Assembly: GCA_018303895.1 (NCBI GenBank)
Contig: JAGVXJ010000054.1
Coordinates: 1 to 5,489 of the forward strand
Source: Candidatus Pacearchaeota archaeon
GTDB lineage: Archaea; Nanobdellota; Nanobdellia; Pacearchaeales; GW2011-AR1
Length of the DNA stretch: 5,489 nt
Direction: 5' to 3'
Numbering within the stretch: position 1 is the stretch's first letter; the number at the start of each line of letters is the position of its first letter. Shown here one piece after another: positions 4,128 to 5,489 of this stretch. The notes under the pieces are model-generated. The model made no database searches. It saw only the letters and a list, made by a program, of their open reading frames with translations, and was not told where the DNA came from. Position numbers and translations under genes: made by a program.

Positions 4128-4928
4128 ATGTTAAGTAAGATAAAAAAGGGGCTTATTTACACAACAATTTTATTAGGAATGACTGCTTATCCTACTTTAA
4201 CTAATTCTCAATTTTTGTACAATCAATCTGGACAAAACTCTCCGCCTTCACAAGAGGAATTATTAAAGCAAAAAGAAATGAGAGTAATAAGAGAACATTT
4301 TAAATGTTTCAACAGCGACAGAATTGCGGAATTCACTTTGACAACACCCGGAAGACCTGGCTACAAAATGAACCCTCTAAAAAACTGCGCTTATATAATT
4401 GCTCGCAAAGATGAATTACCATCAAGAATAAAACGAGAAGAAAAAGAAAAAATTTATAGTTCTGAAAGTTTAGAAAAATGGAAAAGAGAGACGCAGATAT
4501 GTCTTTTTGCTGGAATATCAAATCAAGGAGCATATGATGCAACTCGGGCAGAAAGTGAAGTTTTATTTTCAGAAAACAAAAATCTAGAAGTAGAATCTAA
4601 AATATTGATTTGGAATAGAGCAATTGACAGAGAGATAGAATTATGGGAAAAATCGGGAGACCCAAGAAGTCCGGAAGAAAAAGAAGAAATTAAAGCATAT
4701 TTCTTAAGAAAAAAAAGTAACAGCATTGATGATTTAGCAAAAGATTGGAATGATTCTTCCCGTGTGTATATCCTTATAAAAAAAGGAAAACCAATTATTT
4801 GTAGGTATAGTCAAAAAAAGGTCCACATTAATACTGCCGCTATTTTACCCGGGTCAGTTATTGTTATCAATGCAAATCCAATTACTATGGCAGAATATTT
4901 CTTAGAATTAGCTTCGAAGAATGGGTGA
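4128..4928 (+). CDS. Unrecognised secreted protein, four cysteines
   Basis: I do not recognise the family of this 266-residue protein. Residues 1-27 look like a Sec signal peptide: Lys at 4, 6 and 7, then the hydrophobic stretch GLIYTTILLGMTAYPTL; there is no lipobox cysteine. A Ser/Gln/Pro-rich linker follows (about 28-42), then a charged, helix-rich body with four cysteines (60, 87, 125, 225) that could form two disulfides outside the membrane. The region 140-210 is rich in Glu, Lys and Trp; the tail (about 213-250) looks strand-rich (RVYILIKKGKPIICRY, GSVIVINANPI). The ATG at 4128 is chosen because it supplies the signal peptide. The gene follows aIF2 alpha by 18 nt with similar codon use, and overlaps the next gene by 8 nt, so the two are probably translated together. 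No catalytic motif is evident. Confidence 0.75.
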   Translation: MLSKIKKGLIYTTILLGMTAYPTLTNSQFLYNQSGQNSPPSQEELLKQKEMRVIREHFKCFNSDRIAEFTLTTPGRPGYKMNPLKNCAYIIARKDELPSRIKREEKEKIYSSESLEKWKRETQICLFAGISNQGAYDATRAESEVLFSENKNLEVESKILIWNRAIDREIELWEKSGDPRSPEEKEEIKAYFLRKKSNSIDDLAKDWNDSSRVYILIKKGKPIICRYSQKKVHINTAAILPGSVIVINANPITMAEYFLELASKNG

Positions 4929-5489
4929 TATTGAAGAAAAAGTTGGTGAAGTTGGTTTTGGTTTTCTGAGTGCTTTTTTGCGTAAAACTGGTTCTAGTTT
5001 GAAAAGTTTTTTTGTCAAGAATAAAGTTGGATTTTTGCCAGAGGGGATGGATTATTCTGCCTACCAAAAAATAGGTCAGGAGAATTCATTTAAACAGCTG
5101 CATTTTCTCATTGGGGATCATCCAACTTTAGGGATTATTCTTGCTGGACTTTATATTTCTTCTTTGGACAAGGATTCTAAAATTAAAATTTATCGAGAAA
5201 ACCGACAAAAAATATATGAAAAATATGGTCCATTGGGGGTGTCTATTTTTAATATAGTAATAACTGGTTTTATTTATGGTTTTATCCAATGGTTAACTAC
5301 TTATAATCTTGAAAAAAATCCATCTAAAACTGAGTTGGTTGATATCTATGAAAACACCTTAAGAGACTGGAAGGAAAGTACTATTTTTGTGGAAACAGCA
5401 ACCCCCCAGAGAATTGTTTCAGAAAAAATTTATTCTAAAATGAGCTCAGACAAAAATGTTTTTTTTGTTTTTGCTTCAGGTAATGCTCG
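4921..5489 (+). CDS. Unrecognised, probably membrane-associated protein, cut by the right edge
   Basis: An uninterrupted frame runs from the ATG at 4921 to the window end (189 codons and two bases). The ATG lies within the last codons of the preceding gene (8-nt overlap ATGGGTGA), typical of coupled translation. No signal peptide is visible. Residues 105-125 (LGVSIFNIVITGFIYGFIQWL) could span a membrane; 69-82 (TLGIILAGLYISSL) is a weaker hydrophobic stretch. The N-terminal 40 residues are Gly/Phe-rich and repetitive (VGEVGFGF). Near the edge, NVFFVFASGN (179-188) resembles a buried beta strand ending in a tight turn. I cannot assign a family. Codon use differs from all other plus-strand genes: GGT, GTT, TTT and TCT prevail and the coding strand is T-rich rather than A-rich, which suggests a different origin or different constraints. 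Confidence 0.7.
   Translation, partial: MGDIEEKVGEVGFGFLSAFLRKTGSSLKSFFVKNKVGFLPEGMDYSAYQKIGQENSFKQLHFLIGDHPTLGIILAGLYISSLDKDSKIKIYRENRQKIYEKYGPLGVSIFNIVITGFIYGFIQWLTTYNLEKNPSKTELVDIYENTLRDWKESTIFVETATPQRIVSEKIYSKMSSDKNVFFVFASGNA

Noticed and set aside
4923..4927. GGTGA as an archaeal Shine-Dalgarno site at the gene overlap
   Set aside because: It begins at the last base of the ATG at 4921 and so cannot position a ribosome on it, and no better downstream start follows at suitable spacing.
4333..5067. Three minus-strand frames (4333-4542, 4523-4726, 4885-5067)
   Set aside because: All are antisense to the secreted-protein gene or its neighbour, lack promoters at the local leaderless spacing, and have compositions expected of shadows.
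5455..5487. NVFFVFASGN as the oxyanion-hole strand of a subtilase
   Set aside because: The 178 residues before it contain no recognisable catalytic Asp or HGTH motif, so the resemblance of ASGN alone is too weak.

Overview
The window is AT-rich archaeal DNA, most likely from a small-genome DPANN-type lineage (Pacearchaeota, Woesearchaeota or similar). This rests on an archaeal-type uS15, an aIF2 alpha subunit, a GAN-like archaeal RecJ, an archaeal MinD-like ATPase, and TATA boxes centred about 26 nt upstream of start codons, which implies leaderless mRNAs. The phylum assignment is inference; the archaeal assignment is strong.

Layout. The left third is on the minus strand. A divergent promoter region (1493-1601) fires leftward into a MinD/ParA-type ATPase (704-1492). 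Beyond it lie a tRNA-like gene (562-615) and a YbaK/prolyl-tRNA-editing-type deacylase (1-475, running off the left edge). Both of the last two look damaged: the tRNA has acceptor, D and T arms but no anticodon arm, and the deacylase frame is cut by an amber codon at codon 44. The right side is on the plus strand: uS15 (1602-1988), archaeal RecJ/GAN-type DHH nuclease (2007-3350), aIF2 alpha (3411-4109), an unrecognised secreted protein (4128-4928), and an unrecognised, probably membrane-associated protein (4921 to the right edge) that overlaps it by 8 nt.

How the parts fit. Most of the window serves translation (uS15, aIF2 alpha, a tRNA, an aminoacyl-tRNA editing protein). The S15-RecJ pairing is a known archaeal neighbourhood linking ribosome and replication genes. 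Three promoters share the same design: a TTTAAA core centred 26.5 nt before ATG, upstream of minD, rps15 and aIF2 alpha. The internal gene recJ instead has a Shine-Dalgarno-like GAGGG. The last two genes look like a lineage-specific, translationally coupled pair. The second member uses noticeably different codons (T-rich, GGT/GTT) from everything before it.

The observations most worth a second look are the anticodon-arm-less tRNA-Gln-like gene, the amber codon at a probable glutamine site in the neighbouring editing enzyme, and the over-representation of CGTCG with its full palindrome CGTCGACG, present three times and clustered in the left 4 kb. No complete mobile element, CRISPR array or unmistakable novel system is visible.
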